A stretch of DNA of 64,000 nucleotides from JBELHO01 sp042091375 (GTDB lineage: Bacteria; Pseudomonadota; Gammaproteobacteria; Enterobacterales; Alteromonadaceae): positions 1 to 64,000 of the forward strand of contig JBELHO010000003.1 in assembly GCA_042091375.1 (NCBI GenBank), in the 5' to 3' direction. Below the pieces are notes generated by a model. It saw only the letters and a list, made by a program, of their open reading frames with translations. It made no database searches and was not told the DNA's origin. Below are positions 52,301 to 60,641 of the stretch, in pieces. Position numbers and translations under genes: made by a program. The first letter of the stretch is position 1, and every line of letters starts with the position of its first letter.

Positions 52301-53793
52301 TGACTTGATAATACTGCCATTGGCGTATCATCACCCATGGATCCTGTCGCCTCTTGGCCATTTTCAGCCATGGTTCTGACCACTTGCTGAATTTCTTCAT
52401 AGCTGTAATTAAAGAGCTTGTGATATTCGGCAATTTTTCGGTTATCAAACGCTCTTTGGCCAATAAGTTCAGCGGTTAATTGCTCAAACGGTACTAAGCG
52501 GCGAATATTTTCGTTAAGCCATGCGCGATATGGGTGCCTTACTTTGAGTTCATCATCGATATCATTTGAATGAAAAATTTTACCTGTGTAGGTGTCGATT
52601 GCGATCATTTCGCCAGGTCCAACTCGGCCCTTGGCAATGACTTCATCTTCTCCATAGTCCCAAATACCGACTTCTGAAGCCAGAGTAATAAAACCATTGC
52701 GAGTGATCACATAACGCGCTGGCCTCAAGCCGTTGCGGTCCAAATTACAAGCGACATGACGACCATTGGTCATTACTACGCCTGCAGGCCCATCCCATGG
52801 CTCCATATGCATAGAATTAAATTCATAGAAGGCTTTTATTTCATCATCCATTAATGGGCTGTTTTGCCATGCAGGAGGCATAAGCAGACGCATGGCGCGA
52901 TATAAATCCATACCCCCAGCTAAAAAAAGTTCAAGCATATTATCTAATGATGAAGAATCTGAACCAGATTCATTCACAAATGGAGCGGCATCTTGAAGAT
53001 CAGGCAACAAAGGAGATTGAAAGCGATAGGTGCGTGCTCGACTCCATTGACGGTTACCCTTGATGGTATTAATTTCGCCATTGTGAGCCAAATAGCGAAA
53101 CGGTTGTGCGAGGTGCCATTGTGGAGAAGTGTTGGTTGAGAAACGTTGATGAAAAACACAAATCGCTGTTTTCATCCGAATATCAGCTAGATCGCGATAA
53201 AAGTTTGGTAAATCTACTGGCATCATTAAGCCTTTGTAAATAGTAACCAAACAAGAAAGGCTGGCGATATAAAAGGTAGGATCAGAGATCCTTTTTTCAG
53301 CGCGACGGCGAGCCATGTACAAACGGCGTTCTAAATCTTTATTTCTCCAACCTGGGGGAGCATCAACAAAAACTTGTTCTATGGCTGGCAAATTGCTGGC
53401 GGCTATAGGACCTAATATGGTTTTGTCGGTGGGCACTACCCGCCAACCAACTAATGTTAAGGTTTCTTTGGTTAGTTCTTGCTCAAGAATATTCTTGGCC
53501 AATGTTGCTTTAATAGGATCTTGGTTTAGAAATACCATACCAACTGCATACTTTCTACCCAGTTGCCAGCTATTTTCTGCCGCTATTGCACGAAAAAAAG
53601 TATCGGGTTTTTGCAATAATAAACCACAACCATCACCGGTTTTACCATCGGCTGCAATACCACCGCGATGTTGCATGCGATCGAGTGCCGAAATGGCGGT
53701 TTTTACCAGCTTGTGACTTGTCTCACCTTGTTGATGAGCAATTAAACCAAAGCCACAATTGTCTTTTTGATAGTTTGGATCATAAAGTAGCAT
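49333..53793 (-). CDS. gltB: Glutamate synthase [NADPH] large subunit
   Basis: The enzyme transfers the glutamine amide to 2-oxoglutarate, giving two glutamates. The class II glutaminase nucleophile is Cys 13 (NCGFGLIAH) after a short propeptide. The FMN synthase domain and the 3Fe-4S ligands (CKFLRICHLNNC) are present, and the C-terminal GXGXG beta-helix contains GGVVTILG. Length is 1486 residues. Transcribed with gltD. Confidence 0.98.
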   Translation of the reverse strand: MLLYDPNYQKDNCGFGLIAHQQGETSHKLVKTAISALDRMQHRGGIAADGKTGDGCGLLLQKPDTFFRAIAAENSWQLGRKYAVGMVFLNQDPIKATLAKNILEQELTKETLTLVGWRVVPTDKTILGPIAASNLPAIEQVFVDAPPGWRNKDLERRLYMARRRAEKRISDPTFYIASLSCLVTIYKGLMMPVDLPNFYRDLADIRMKTAICVFHQRFSTNTSPQWHLAQPFRYLAHNGEINTIKGNRQWSRARTYRFQSPLLPDLQDAAPFVNESGSDSSSLDNMLELFLAGGMDLYRAMRLLMPPAWQNSPLMDDEIKAFYEFNSMHMEPWDGPAGVVMTNGRHVACNLDRNGLRPARYVITRNGFITLASEVGIWDYGEDEVIAKGRVGPGEMIAIDTYTGKIFHSNDIDDELKVRHPYRAWLNENIRRLVPFEQLTAELIGQRAFDNRKIAEYHKLFNYSYEEIQQVVRTMAENGQEATGSMGDDTPMAVLSSQARSLYDYFRQQFAQVTNPPIDPLRERYVMSLGTCIGREHNVFNETTGHADRILFDTPILMYTGLKQLRELDPNHYRSDTLSLNYPVAEGLESAIVRIADQAEQLVREENTVILVLSDRNIDKGLLPIPAAMAVGAVQKRLVDKNLRCDSNIIVETASTRDPHQFAVLLGLGATAIYPYLAYETVEQLVEQDQIQLSARDAVINYRNGINKGLLKILSKMGISTIASYRCAGLFEVIGLHQNIMQLCFPDLVSRIQGADFTDIEQDTINLARKAFLPHQKIAHGGLLKYVHGGEYHAYNPTIVNNLQAAVKTGNYTDYEKFAEQVNNRPVATIRDLLALSDSEQAIALANVEPESELFKRFDSAAMSIGALSPEAHEALAIAMNRLGGFSNSGEGGEDERRFGTVKNSRIKQIASGRFGVTPHYLVNADVLQIKVAQGAKPGEGGQLPGDKVTPLIAKLRFSVPGVTLISPPPHHDIYSIEDLAQLIFDLKQVNPKAVISVKLVSGPGVGTIASGVAKAYADFITISGYDGGTGASPLTSVKYAGCPWELGLAEAHQSLVANGLRHKVRLQVDGGLKTGLDIVKAAILGAESFGFGTAPMVTLGCKFLRICHLNNCATGVATQDDVLREQFFKGLPDQVMNYFKFVARDVRQILAKLGVESLTAIIGRTDLLTQLTGISAKQQKLDLSAIIAPVVANKDTALHQTEANIAFDKGQLNQQMLSACADKIAHGTGGVMRFNIANTDRSVGASISGEIARQYGDQGMASNPIKIHLTGTAGQSFGVWNAGGLEMILTGDANDYVGKGMAGGKLAIKPPKGVEYSSHHAMIMGNTCLYGATGGKLYACGRAGERFAVRNSGCHAVIEGTGDHACEYMTGGVVTILGQTGVNFGAGMTGGFAYVLDETDDLEVRLNQESIETLPVADLAIHQEHLRGIIHQHLAETGSQRAQQILNDFENFMPLFKLIKPTTVDVNTLLGHRSRSSAELRVQAQ

Positions 53794-54354
53794 GTTACTT
53801 CTCCTAAAATAGTTCGAGTTTGGTAACAGAACAAAAAAGAATAATTTTATGAGTTAATTGCATAAAAAATCTTTTTTTTTGCCAAAGTGAACACCTAACA
53901 TTAAACAGTTAATCGGCAAAGGTCAATAAAAATAGAGTTTTTGCTCGTAATTTATTTACAATTTATTAAGCTATTGTTTTTAATGATTAAGTGGGTTTTT
54001 TTGATGTTTATTTATACCTTTTTATTGATGAAAACAAAATATTTCAAGAAGTTTAGACCACAAAAATGCTAAAAATGGAATTTTATTACATGTGCTGTAC
54101 TATTCATACAGTTTATAGTTGATATTTTGTCAATAGCTTTTTATTCAGTTTTTTAATCGTTTTTATATTTTTTGTAGAGGCGATACGGGTAGGAATAGTG
54201 ACTTAAATTACAGCCAATAAAACAAGATGGCGGTTATAAAAACTAGCTAGTGGTAGATTTTTGTGTGTTTGTTGATGTGCCAGAAGCTTGAATATTATCG
54301 AGTATCTGGCACTTGCATTATAGGGGTGTCGAAAAAACAGATGCGCTAGGTTAT
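53794..54354. other. Long A+T-rich intergenic region upstream of gltB
   Basis: This interval between folE2 and gltB holds no ORF or RNA I recognise. It has long T runs near 53870-53880 and 54160-54175. Near the folE2 end is a hairpin (GTGCCAGA at 54277-54284, TCTGGCAC at 54305-54312) with a possible inner stem; it may end folE2 transcription although no T run follows. I see no NtrC box before gltB. Confidence 0.45.
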
Positions 54355-55281
54355 CTAAGGTTGATAACCATCAGGTATGCCTTTGGTGGTTATACTAACT
54401 GCGTCGTGAGCGTGCAGCGATTCGAGGTGATTTATTTTTAACCAAAAATCATCAAATTGATTTACCGTGTTCATGCCGTGTTGCAATCGGCGAGCGGCAT
54501 CTTCACAAAACATTAGATTTTGTCCGTTTAGTCTAGCGAATTCTTGCTCATCTTCTCGTTTTACTGCTGCTTGAACGGGTGTTTGCAATGCATCCTCGAT
54601 TAAGTTGACTAGGTCGGTGATCGGAAACTGACTTGTATTGGCATTCAATTTAACTTTAACTTCTGCAATTGAACGTTGGCTGTGAGGTGTAGCAATAATG
54701 CCTTCTGTTGAACCTAGCCACTGATGAACAGCCGTAAAGTCCAATGATTGGTTATCAGTAAATGTTTGTTGAAATTGTTTTTGTATCAACTGTCGAGCAA
54801 GTGCCGCTGAACAAGGACAAGTGGACGAATATTTGACATTAATTGCCAATTCTATTGTCAGTTCACCATTGTTGAGTCGACCGGTAATCGTGGTTGGATA
54901 TGCTTTCCATCCTTGTTTACCACTGACTAGAGACTTTCTTCGCAAGTGATAGTCAAAGTGAAAGCACACTTTAGCGTTATCACTTAGATCTTGATGACTA
55001 CTGATGAAACCATCCAGTAAAGTGACTAAGGTTTGATAGTTTAAAACGTGGTTAGTTGAGAGTTCATCCAGCAATAAATACAATCTAGACATATGAATGC
55101 CTTTAGCTTTGGCATCGTTTAGATTCACAAACGCATCAACAAATGCTGAAACCATGCGAGCCGATTGATCTTTAGAATCGAGCATTATCGGCATTTCGAT
55201 ATTACTCATGCCTACCCAATCAAGTGTTCCTTCAGTTTGAGCTTTAGTATGATTGGCGATATCTGGCATTGATGGTGACAT
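54355..55281 (-). CDS. folE2: GTP cyclohydrolase FolE2 (type IB)
   Basis: The enzyme converts GTP to dihydroneopterin triphosphate, opening the folate and queuosine pathways. FolE2 works with metals other than zinc and commonly substitutes for FolE under zinc shortage. The family active-site segment STCPCSAALARQLIQ and the SQRS motif are present; length is 308 residues. An inverted repeat lies about 100 bases upstream. Confidence 0.95.
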   Translation of the reverse strand: MSPSMPDIANHTKAQTEGTLDWVGMSNIEMPIMLDSKDQSARMVSAFVDAFVNLNDAKAKGIHMSRLYLLLDELSTNHVLNYQTLVTLLDGFISSHQDLSDNAKVCFHFDYHLRRKSLVSGKQGWKAYPTTITGRLNNGELTIELAINVKYSSTCPCSAALARQLIQKQFQQTFTDNQSLDFTAVHQWLGSTEGIIATPHSQRSIAEVKVKLNANTSQFPITDLVNLIEDALQTPVQAAVKREDEQEFARLNGQNLMFCEDAARRLQHGMNTVNQFDDFWLKINHLESLHAHDAVSITTKGIPDGYQP

Positions 55282-55371
55282 GTAAACTCCAAAAGGATTG
55301 ATGCGTTATGTAAAGGGCTAACAGTAACTACAGTACATAACAAAATAAATGAACAGCATTCCCGTAATGGG

Positions 55372-55392
55372 TGTTATATTGAAAGTATAACA
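55372..55392. promoter_or_regulatory. Inverted repeat upstream of folE2
   Basis: TGTTATA and TATAACA flank a 7-base spacer. The half-sites equal Zur half-sites, but canonical Zur boxes have a 1-base spacer, so assignment to Zur is doubtful. It lies between divergent folE2 and hptA. Confidence 0.4.
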
Positions 55393-55594
55393 ACGCAATT
55401 ATCTCTAATTTGGGGATAAGAAAATACACGCATGCTAAAAAGGCGTTTATTTTGAATGATAAATGCCTGAAAAGCAATAAAAGCCGAATGCTTTATCATC
55501 GCATATTTTGTGCTTTGAACAGAATATTGTTCACTAAAAACTTAAGCGAGTATTGTGATATAAATGCAACAGGATTGGTAATAAGGTGGTTTTT

Positions 55595-55948
55595 GTGAAT
55601 GATATTAAACAATTAGATAGTGACTTACTCGATGGTTATATCAATGATCTAGGAGCGGGTATTGTTCAACAAATGCTCGATTTATATACACAGCAATCGA
55701 CATTATATCTAAAAGAAATTAGTCTAGCCGTCAATGAGAAGTCGCAACAAGCTTGGAGCACTAGTTGTCATAAGATGAAGGGAGCTTCTGCCAGTGTTGG
55801 TTTAGTCGCGGTATTTTCCCATTTAGTAAACATTGAGCATTCGGTTCAGCCATGGCCAGAAAAGAGTGACTTGTGTAAGCAGTTAACTCAGTTAAACAAT
55901 GACGGTTTAACAAGCGTCTATGCTTATTTCAACACAAAAAAAAGCTAG
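55595..55948 (+). CDS. HPt phosphotransfer protein, HptA-like
   Basis: The 117-residue single-domain protein has the phospho-accepting His at about residue 59 (SCHKMKGASASVGL), the standard HPt motif. It has no other domain. In Shewanella the separate HptA protein relays phosphate from a hybrid kinase to ArcA, replacing the built-in HPt of ArcB. The neighbouring convergent arcA suggests the same job here. I choose the GTG at 55595, eight bases from AAGG; a GTG at 55586 is too close to it. Confidence 0.85.
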   Translation: MNDIKQLDSDLLDGYINDLGAGIVQQMLDLYTQQSTLYLKEISLAVNEKSQQAWSTSCHKMKGASASVGLVAVFSHLVNIEHSVQPWPEKSDLCKQLTQLNNDGLTSVYAYFNTKKS

Positions 55949-55964
55949 TATGTAACTAGCTTTT
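55940..55964. terminator. Bidirectional terminator between hptA and arcA
   Basis: A 10-bp stem AAAAGCTAGT / ACTAGCTTTT with loop ATGTA lies at the end of hptA (overlapping its stop) and before the arcA stop, with A and T runs on either side. Confidence 0.88.
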
Positions 55965-55993
55965 ATGTCGACTTATCGCTCTATTGTGAGCAA

Positions 55994-56707
55994 TTAAGTG
56001 TTGCTGGTTTCAACTGTACCAATAAAGCGATATCCTTCACCGTGGATAGTATTAATTAATTCCGGTGAGTCTTCTATTGATTCAAAGTGCTTGCGCAAGC
56101 GGCGGATAGTTACATCAACGGTGCGATCATTGGAACGCAAATCTCTGCCTGTCATTTCTTTGATCAGTTGTTGACGAGTGACAATTTGGCCACTGTTGGC
56201 AATTAATAAACGCAATGCGCGGTATTCGCCACGAGGTATTGAGATAGTTTTTCCGCTGGTTGAAGTCATTTTGCGTGAGTTACCATCGAGTACCCATTCG
56301 TTAAAACTGATCACGTCAGTGTCAATATCGGCCTTAGACGAGGATATGCGATTGAGGATATTACGCGCGCGAATCGTTAGTTCTCTGGGGTTAAAAGGTT
56401 TGGTCAGGTAATCATCAGCACCGATTTCTAAACCGAGAATTTTATCTATATCGCTATCTCTTCCGGTTAAGAAAATTAATCCTAAGTCAGCATTTTGAGT
56501 CAATTCCCTTGCTAACAATAAGCCATTTTTCCCCGGTAAATTAATGTCCATAATGACCAGATTAATTGTATTTTGCTGCAGTTGTTGTTCCATACTATCA
56601 CCATCAATAGCTTCTGAAACAGTATACCCTTCAGCTTCGAATAAATTTCGCAGATTAAAACGCGTTACGTCTTCATCTTCCACAATTAATATATGAGTTT
56701 TTTGCAT
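55994..56707 (-). CDS. arcA: Response regulator ArcA
   Basis: The regulator of respiratory and anaerobic genes is very close to E. coli ArcA: receiver with Asp 54 in LVIMDINLPGKNGLLLAREL, ADDYLTKPFNPRELTIRARN, and an OmpR-type winged helix (DRTVDVTIRRLRKHFES). I start at the ATG at 56707 (MQKTHILIVEDE), matching the family; a TTG at 56716 is less likely. It lies downstream of a sensor kinase on the same strand and convergent to hptA. Confidence 0.96.
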   Translation of the reverse strand: MQKTHILIVEDEDVTRFNLRNLFEAEGYTVSEAIDGDSMEQQLQQNTINLVIMDINLPGKNGLLLARELTQNADLGLIFLTGRDSDIDKILGLEIGADDYLTKPFNPRELTIRARNILNRISSSKADIDTDVISFNEWVLDGNSRKMTSTSGKTISIPRGEYRALRLLIANSGQIVTRQQLIKEMTGRDLRSNDRTVDVTIRRLRKHFESIEDSPELINTIHGEGYRFIGTVETSNT

Positions 56708-56779
56708 GCTAAACAATCCAGTTTAATATTAAAATGTTATTAAGTTGACATTATCAACGTTAAATTAATTGAGTATATC

Positions 56780-56803
56780 TTAATGTTTTGTTAAGAACAT
56801 TAA
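56780..56803 (-). promoter_or_regulatory. Inverted repeat in arcA upstream region
   Basis: TTAATGTT and AACATTAA flank an 8-base spacer, 73-96 bases before arcA. The segment is rich in GTTAA-like elements resembling ArcA boxes (GTTAATTAAATGTTA), suggesting autoregulation, but no full consensus box is seen. Confidence 0.35.
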
Positions 56804-56904
56804 CAACTATTACTATGCATAGTAAATTACATAGCACTAAAATACAATTTTAATCAGCAAATAATTGGCAGCACTTATTGAGTATAAAGTGCAATTTTTT
56901 TGGG

Positions 56905-58557
56905 TTAGATAGAATACTCGTTTACGGGGAAGTTAATTTCAAAACTAGCCCCCGTATTAGCTGAATTATCCAAACTAATGGTGCCACCTAAAGCCTGAGT
57001 TACAAGGTTATAAACTAAGTGTAAACCCAAACCGCTGCCACCTTCTCCGCGTTTAGTGGTGGTAAATGGTTCGAAAATTTTATTTTTAATATTATCATCT
57101 ATGCCATGTCCGTCATCGTCATATATTATATTTAGTTGTTCACCTAATTTCATAATATGGATGTTAATGGTGCCGTAGTCTCTGTTTTCAAAACCGTGAA
57201 TAATTGAATTTAAGATCAAATTAATGAGGATCTGATTGATTGGCCCAGGCTTGCTCAAGACAATGAGCTGGTCTTCGCAGTTAATTAAAATATTATAAGG
57301 CGTGGCTTTTATTTGCGGCGCTAATGTCAATAATACTTCGTGAAGTAATTCAGACATATTCACTTCTCTGGTATCTTCATTTGACTGGTCAACGGCAACT
57401 TTTTTAAAACTAGAAATTAAGTCTGCGGCTCGGTGTAAATTTCTATATATGATGCCAACATTTTCATACCCCTCATTGAGGAAGCGTTTTAATTGACTTG
57501 ATTTGAGGGTTTTTTCGTCAAAGGCCTTTTTTATTTCTTCGATACGATCAGACAATAAGGTAGATGCTGTAACCCCCAGACCTATGGGCGTATTCACCTC
57601 ATGGGCAACGCCTGCGACCATGTCTCCCAGCGAAGCCATTTTTTCACTTTCGACAAGTTGATCCTGAAATTGGTGCAGTTCCTCTAGTGTTGATAATAGC
57701 TCTTGGTTGGACTCTTTTAATGCTTGAGTTCGTTTAGAGACTTTATTTTCTAATTCAGTCGTGAGTTTTATACTGCCTTGTTCAGCTAAGCTGAGTTTAT
57801 TAATATGCCTTTCGATTCTATTGAGCAGGTTATTTACATTTCGAGCGAGTAAGTCAACCTCTTTATAGGGCATATTACCAAGTCTGATACTGTAATTTTT
57901 GTTCTGTGAAACGGTGATCAGACTTTGATTTATTTGGTCTATGGGATCAGTAATAATACGTTCTATTTTAAATATGATCAGTATCAGGCTAACCAATAAA
58001 ATAATACAAAATACAACAAAATAGAGTAACGTTTTATCATTTCCAACAAAGTAGTTTATATTTTCAATTTTAATGTGTAGATAGCCAATGTCTTGATTTT
58101 TATAGGAAATGGGTGCGATGTATTCGACGTACTTACCGGTATTTACGGGTTTAGCTAGCGCTTGCCTAGCTTGTTTACTCAAGGTTTTTGCTTGTGCAGT
58201 TTGGTTTTCTGCATTGCTTAATTGGTAGTGGTAACGGGCAAACATGGCATACTGCATGGTTGCTGATTTGTCGTCAGAAAATGTATAAATATCTATTAGC
58301 TTAATAATATCAACGGCATCAAAAGTTTGTAGTTTTACATCTAATTGCTCATTGTTATTGTTGATAATGTCTTTAATACTTATTTGTGCAATATAATCAG
58401 CCCAGTAAGTGACCTCTTGCTGGGCTATTTTATTTTTTTCCTCAAATGCAAGTTTACCAAGCCAAAATAAGCTGATAGAAATAAAAATAAACAGACCGCC
58501 AACGAGCACTAGATAAAGTGTGGTTCGAATTGACTTTGCATCATGGCTGAAATTCAT
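56905..58557 (-). CDS. Membrane sensor histidine kinase
   Basis: Two membrane helices (about residues 10-30 and 178-200) enclose a periplasmic sensor. A HAMP domain, a coiled coil, an H-box (VAGVAHEVNTPIGLG) and an ATPase domain (LINLILNSIIHGF, DDDGHGID, GGSGLGLHLVYNL) follow. It has no receiver domain, so it is not an ArcB/ArcS-type hybrid. It is next to arcA, about 200 bases upstream on the same strand, but the partner is not proven. I start at the ATG at 58557; the open frame begins at a TTG at 58590. Confidence 0.9.
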   Translation of the reverse strand: MNFSHDAKSIRTTLYLVLVGGLFIFISISLFWLGKLAFEEKNKIAQQEVTYWADYIAQISIKDIINNNNEQLDVKLQTFDAVDIIKLIDIYTFSDDKSATMQYAMFARYHYQLSNAENQTAQAKTLSKQARQALAKPVNTGKYVEYIAPISYKNQDIGYLHIKIENINYFVGNDKTLLYFVVFCIILLVSLILIIFKIERIITDPIDQINQSLITVSQNKNYSIRLGNMPYKEVDLLARNVNNLLNRIERHINKLSLAEQGSIKLTTELENKVSKRTQALKESNQELLSTLEELHQFQDQLVESEKMASLGDMVAGVAHEVNTPIGLGVTASTLLSDRIEEIKKAFDEKTLKSSQLKRFLNEGYENVGIIYRNLHRAADLISSFKKVAVDQSNEDTREVNMSELLHEVLLTLAPQIKATPYNILINCEDQLIVLSKPGPINQILINLILNSIIHGFENRDYGTINIHIMKLGEQLNIIYDDDGHGIDDNIKNKIFEPFTTTKRGEGGSGLGLHLVYNLVTQALGGTISLDNSANTGASFEINFPVNEYSI

Positions 58558-58705
58558 TGTTATGCATTCTTTATTTTTTATAGCAATCAACTGATAATTG
58601 TAGAAAAGTCCTACAAATGCAACTAAAGATTTTGATTAATGGCGTTTAAATTTTAGCAGAAGTAATTTTTACACTGTCATTTTGCTAAAGTTATCGTTGC
58701 CGATA

Positions 58706-59761
58706 TTAGGCTTTTTTCTTGGCTTGATATACGTTAAAACCAGCTTGCTGAGTTAGTTGCTGGCTTTCGCCTACTGATTGTTTAATCATATCTTGATAAT
58801 GTAAGAAGCTGTTGGCCACTATGGTTAGCATGCCACTCGGTGCTAGATAGGGTGATATACCAGATAAAAATTGCTCGGTAGCCCGATAATGGGTCTTCAC
58901 TCCTTGATGAAAAGGCGGGTTGGATATAATGTGTTGATATTGCTCGCTGATCTCTGACAAACTATCAGTCGCAAATACCTGGCCAGTCAGGTGGTTAATT
59001 TCAAGTGTTTTCTTAGCTGAGGCTAAGGCCAATGCACTGACATCGGTTAAATGCAATTCGCTATGTCGACAGGTCAAACCGATAAAGCAAGCGATCACTC
59101 CTGCACCACAACCAAAATCCAAGACTTTGCTCGACTCAAATTGGTTTTTTAAGTTTCCTATTGCGTTCAATAATATTGCTGTGCCTTGATCAAGTTTTGC
59201 TTGGCTAAATACCCCTGGTAATGAGGCTACGCTAAACTCGGTATTATCAATGCTGACATTATAGTGATGAAACCAGTGCTCTAGTTCAAAGGGAATATCA
59301 GACGTGATGAGTTGAGCTTGAAAAAGTAGACAATGTCTAGCTGCATCTAGTTTTTCACAATATGAAAAGTTATTCTTGGTGAGCTTACTGAGGGATTTTA
59401 TACCACTTCTGTTTTCGCCAACAATCAAAATCTGACTATTAACATCAGTGCAATTTGTCAACATTGCTAAAGTAAATAATAATTCTTGCTTACTTTTAGG
59501 GAATTGAATGACAACGAGATCATGAACAGCACTTGATTGATAGCTAGCTGCAAAAAAACACTTTAAACGAGTCTGTTTGTTTTTTTGATAATATTGATAC
59601 TGTTGGTAATTATTACTAAAGAAATATATTTCACTGGTAGGGTTTAAGGCTAATAACTCACTGTTCAAATCGTCTGCTGGCATATTGATCAACAAGGGTG
59701 CTTTGGCTTTAAGCACATCTGAATTTCGCATTAATAGCTGACTAGTATTGGTTAACGACAT
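58706..59761 (-). CDS. rsmC: 16S rRNA (guanine(1207)-N(2))-methyltransferase RsmC
   Basis: The 351-residue protein has two tandem Rossmann halves; the N-terminal one is degenerate and the C-terminal one active. The SAM motif VLDFGCGAGVIACF and the catalytic motif ISNPPFHQGVKTHY are clear. It methylates G1207 in 16S rRNA of the 30S subunit. Confidence 0.96.
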   Translation of the reverse strand: MSLTNTSQLLMRNSDVLKAKAPLLINMPADDLNSELLALNPTSEIYFFSNNYQQYQYYQKNKQTRLKCFFAASYQSSAVHDLVVIQFPKSKQELLFTLAMLTNCTDVNSQILIVGENRSGIKSLSKLTKNNFSYCEKLDAARHCLLFQAQLITSDIPFELEHWFHHYNVSIDNTEFSVASLPGVFSQAKLDQGTAILLNAIGNLKNQFESSKVLDFGCGAGVIACFIGLTCRHSELHLTDVSALALASAKKTLEINHLTGQVFATDSLSEISEQYQHIISNPPFHQGVKTHYRATEQFLSGISPYLAPSGMLTIVANSFLHYQDMIKQSVGESQQLTQQAGFNVYQAKKKA

Positions 59762-60005
59762 TTATTTTCCGTGACTAACCTGCCATATTTGGTAGCGAGA
59801 CCTAGGCAAGTTGATTTGTTAAGAGTGAGTAAGATGGTTATTTTACAAGAATATAATAGGTTGTGCTACTCAACAGGTTAACAGTAAAACCTCATGCCAA
59901 GACTGAATACCCGCTCTCCCTTCAACTGCCTTTGATGGTCCCATTGACTTAGGTTAATGCTAGCGTCTATCTATGTTGCTGGTGAGTTTTCAGTTGCAGG
60001 ATTTT

Positions 60006-60521
60006 TTAAGCCATGTGTTGTTTTAGGTAGTTAAGCAAGTTTCTATTGTATTTACCGATTTTTTCAGCTTTGATCTCTTGCTCAGCCTGTCTAACCAGCT
60101 GTCGTAATTTTTGCCTTTCCATTGATTCGTATGTTGCCAGTAATGTTTCTACTTGGGTTGCGCCTTCGGTTATCAATTTATTTTTTAACTGTTCAAGTTT
60201 TATAAATTTGCTACTTTCTTGTTGGTGTTTATTCGCCATAACATCCAGTGCTTGATGAATATCAGTTAAATCTGTCTCGGATAAGACTTTAGCCATATGT
60301 CTAACGTGTCGGCGCAACGCCTCGTGTTTGTTGTGTATTTTATCAGCTAGTACCAAATCAGCTTGCAATTGCTCATTGAATGGTATTTTACTGCGTTGAT
60401 GTTTACTCAGTTTGATCAATTTATTTGCAAAATCTTGCAGTTGTAGCATTTCTCGCTTTATTTCTGATTTACTTTTTAATTCTTCATCTAATTGATCGAT
60501 ATCGCGTTCAGACTGGGGCAT
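60006..60521 (-). CDS. darP: Ribosome biogenesis factor DarP (YjgA)
   Basis: The 171-residue, highly charged helical protein (ELKSKSEIKREMLQLQDFAN, then RRHVRHMAKVLSETDLTDI) matches DUF615/YjgA, a factor for late 50S assembly. I start at the ATG at 60521 (MPQSERDID); the open frame goes to a TTG at 60575. It is divergent from pmbA, as in E. coli. Confidence 0.93.
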   Translation of the reverse strand: MPQSERDIDQLDEELKSKSEIKREMLQLQDFANKLIKLSKHQRSKIPFNEQLQADLVLADKIHNKHEALRRHVRHMAKVLSETDLTDIHQALDVMANKHQQESSKFIKLEQLKNKLITEGATQVETLLATYESMERQKLRQLVRQAEQEIKAEKIGKYNRNLLNYLKQHMA

Positions 60522-60641
60522 AATAATGGCATTATTTTCATGTGTATTCAGTAATTGTAGACTAGTATACAACAAACCATTACAAAGCCATAAGTAATCT
60601 AAAACCGATGGCCAGTTAATAAAACAGAATTGGTATTTTCA

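Noticed and set aside
54095..54111. LexA-like dyad CTGT-N9-ACAG upstream of gltB
   Set aside because: LexA boxes need an 8-base spacer; this has nine, and gltB is not an SOS gene.
54277..54312. Hairpin GTGCCAGA / TCTGGCAC near the folE2 stop, also resembling a TGGCAC sigma-54 element
   Set aside because: The TGGCAC and TTGCA parts are adjacent, not spaced for sigma-54, and without a T run the hairpin is only a possible terminator.
55410..55598. 62-codon ORF between folE2 and hptA
   Set aside because: It starts with a non-ATG codon, has no ribosome site, covers the likely hptA promoter and encodes an unremarkable basic peptide.
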